NCBI GenBank assembly: GCA_014379795.1
Contig: JACMLC010000197.1
Span: 1 to 7,389 of the forward strand
DNA: 7,389 bases
Reading direction: 5' to 3'
Source of the DNA: Pyrinomonadaceae bacterium
GTDB lineage: Bacteria > Acidobacteriota > Blastocatellia > Pyrinomonadales > Pyrinomonadaceae
The notes below the pieces were generated by a model. That model saw nothing but the letters and a program-made list of their open reading frames with translations, was not told the origin of the DNA and did no database searches. This document shows positions 6,334 to 7,389 of this stretch, piece by piece. The position numbers and the translations under genes are program-made. Each line of letters starts with the position of its first letter. Position 1 is the stretch's first letter.

Positions 6334-7389
6334 ATGAAGCGAGCCGGAGTTTACATACATATTCCTTTCTGTCGCACGCGCTGTTCGTACTGCGATTTCG
6401 CCACCGGCGCATACGAAGGCGCGCTGGCCGCCGCCTCCGTCCGCGCCGTCTCTGCGGAGATTAAAAGTTTTCGCCAGCCGGAAGAGCCTGCTAAAGAAGT
6501 GGACACGATCTATTTCGGCGGCGGTACTCCTTCGCTTCTTTCTCCCGCGCAGGTCGAGCAAATTCTCGAAGCCGTCCACACGCGCTTTAGCGTCGCGGCG
6601 GGCGCGGAAGTGACGATGGAGATGAATCCCGGCACGGTCACGCCTGAAGTCTTGCGCGAGTTTCGCGGCTTAGGCGTCAACCGCGCGAGCTTTGGCGCGC
6701 AGACGTTTGATGATGAAGAGCTACGCCGCCTTGGGCGCACGCACACGGCTGAAGATGTCAGGCGCACGATTGATTACTTGCGCGAAGCAGGATTCGACAA
6801 CACCAGCTTTGACCTGATAGCGGGGCTTCCGGCGCAGACGCTCGAAGCTTGGCAGCGAAATCTGGATGAAGCTCTTAAGCTGCGCCCCGAACATCTCTCT
6901 TTTTATCTGCTAGAAGTTCACGAAGGCACGCCGCTCGCCGCGCAAATCAAACGCGGGCAGCAGCCAATGCCGGATGAGGACGTGGCTGCACAGATGTATC
7001 GCCGGATGCTCGACACGGCTGCGGAGGCGGGCTACGAGCATTACGAGATTTCCAATCTCTGCCTGCCCGGATACGAATCAAGGCACAACTCGAAATACTG
7101 GACGAGCGAAGCCGTCTATGGCTTCGGCTGCTCCGCGCATTCGCATGATGGCAAGCGCACGCGCTGGTCAAACGAGCGCGACGCCGCGCGTTATGTCGAA
7201 TTGATAGAAGCCAAAGGCGATGCTGTAATTGAGACCGAAGAATTGAATGAGCAAAACGTGCGCGGCGAAGCTGTCTTTCTCGGCTTGCGCCTGATGCGCG
7301 GCGTTGATTTACGCGAGTACCGCTCAAGATTTGGCGTAGACTTGCGCGAAGAATATGCTACAGACCTCGAACGCTTAAGCGAAGCGGGG
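6334..7389 (+). CDS. hemW: Radical SAM heme chaperone HemW (3' end outside window)
   Basis: The open frame runs 352 codons without a stop to the window edge, so perhaps 25-50 C-terminal residues are missing. Signatures include YIHIPFCRTRCSYCDF (7-22) with the radical-SAM CxxxCxxC cysteines Cys13, Cys17 and Cys20; YFGGGTPSLL (60-69), the SAM-binding glycine motif; GVNRASFGAQTF (114-125); LGRTH (133-137); FDLIAGLPAQT (159-169); YEISN (237-241); and HNSKYW (251-256), the HNxxYW motif characteristic of HemW. Phe22 stands where coproporphyrinogen dehydrogenase HemN has a fourth cysteine, which favours HemW. The family binds heme and delivers it to respiratory enzymes, and is often misannotated as an oxygen-independent coproporphyrinogen III oxidase. 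The HemN_C-type region begins at about 300. The ATG at 6334 fits the usual family start. The gene is probably driven by the extended -10 box at 6308-6316. Confidence 0.93.
   Translation, partial: MKRAGVYIHIPFCRTRCSYCDFATGAYEGALAAASVRAVSAEIKSFRQPEEPAKEVDTIYFGGGTPSLLSPAQVEQILEAVHTRFSVAAGAEVTMEMNPGTVTPEVLREFRGLGVNRASFGAQTFDDEELRRLGRTHTAEDVRRTIDYLREAGFDNTSFDLIAGLPAQTLEAWQRNLDEALKLRPEHLSFYLLEVHEGTPLAAQIKRGQQPMPDEDVAAQMYRRMLDTAAEAGYEHYEISNLCLPGYESRHNSKYWTSEAVYGFGCSAHSHDGKRTRWSNERDAARYVELIEAKGDAVIETEELNEQNVRGEAVFLGLRLMRGVDLREYRSRFGVDLREEYATDLERLSEAG

Noticed and set aside
6027..6464. 145-codon open frame overlapping the palindrome and the hemW start
   Set aside because: It is translated largely from repeat sequence and then out of frame with the conserved hemW start, with no ribosome site.

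Overview
The window looks like a chromosomal stretch of a moderately GC-rich, free-living Gram-negative-type bacterium. Gene content (AMP-forming acetyl-CoA synthetase, PilZ-like protein, HemW, DUF805 membrane protein) and short dispersed repeats in the intergenic DNA would suit Acidobacteriota, but no rRNA or lineage marker is present, so this is a low-confidence guess.

Layout. 32-448 (-) is a small degenerate PilZ-like protein with an acidic tail. It lies downstream of 619-2574 (-), a full-length acetyl-CoA synthetase (acs). The gap between them carries two oppositely oriented clusters of a GTGACAA heptamer. A divergent intergenic region (2575-2920) follows, with a candidate acs -10 box and a multi-helix inverted repeat. 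Next come a stand-alone SIR2-like NAD-binding/NADase-type protein (2921-4000, +), clearly more AT-rich than its neighbours, and a multi-pass membrane protein with an N-terminal DUF805-like region and a C-terminal SRPBCC/START-like domain (4087-5502, +). Converging on it is a gene for an 83-residue Gln/Gly-rich disordered protein (5590-5841, -), with its own intrinsic terminator at 5516-5556. A 492-bp divergent intergenic region (5842-6333) holds two inverted-repeat structures, including a long palindrome built of CCGCAAAGA units. It leads into hemW (6334 to beyond the window end, +), the radical-SAM heme chaperone, cut off by the window edge.

Working together. No multi-gene pathway is evident. 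acs and the PilZ-like gene may share a transcript. The SIR2 gene is the accessory element: its family is widely used in anti-phage NAD+ depletion, but no recognisable partner (HerA, Argonaute, TIR/ThsB, reverse transcriptase) is encoded here, so a defence role is inference. The most unusual items are the lone SIR2 gene with its upstream inverted repeat, the DUF805-SRPBCC fusion, the Q/G-rich mini-protein, and the two families of intergenic palindromic repeats.
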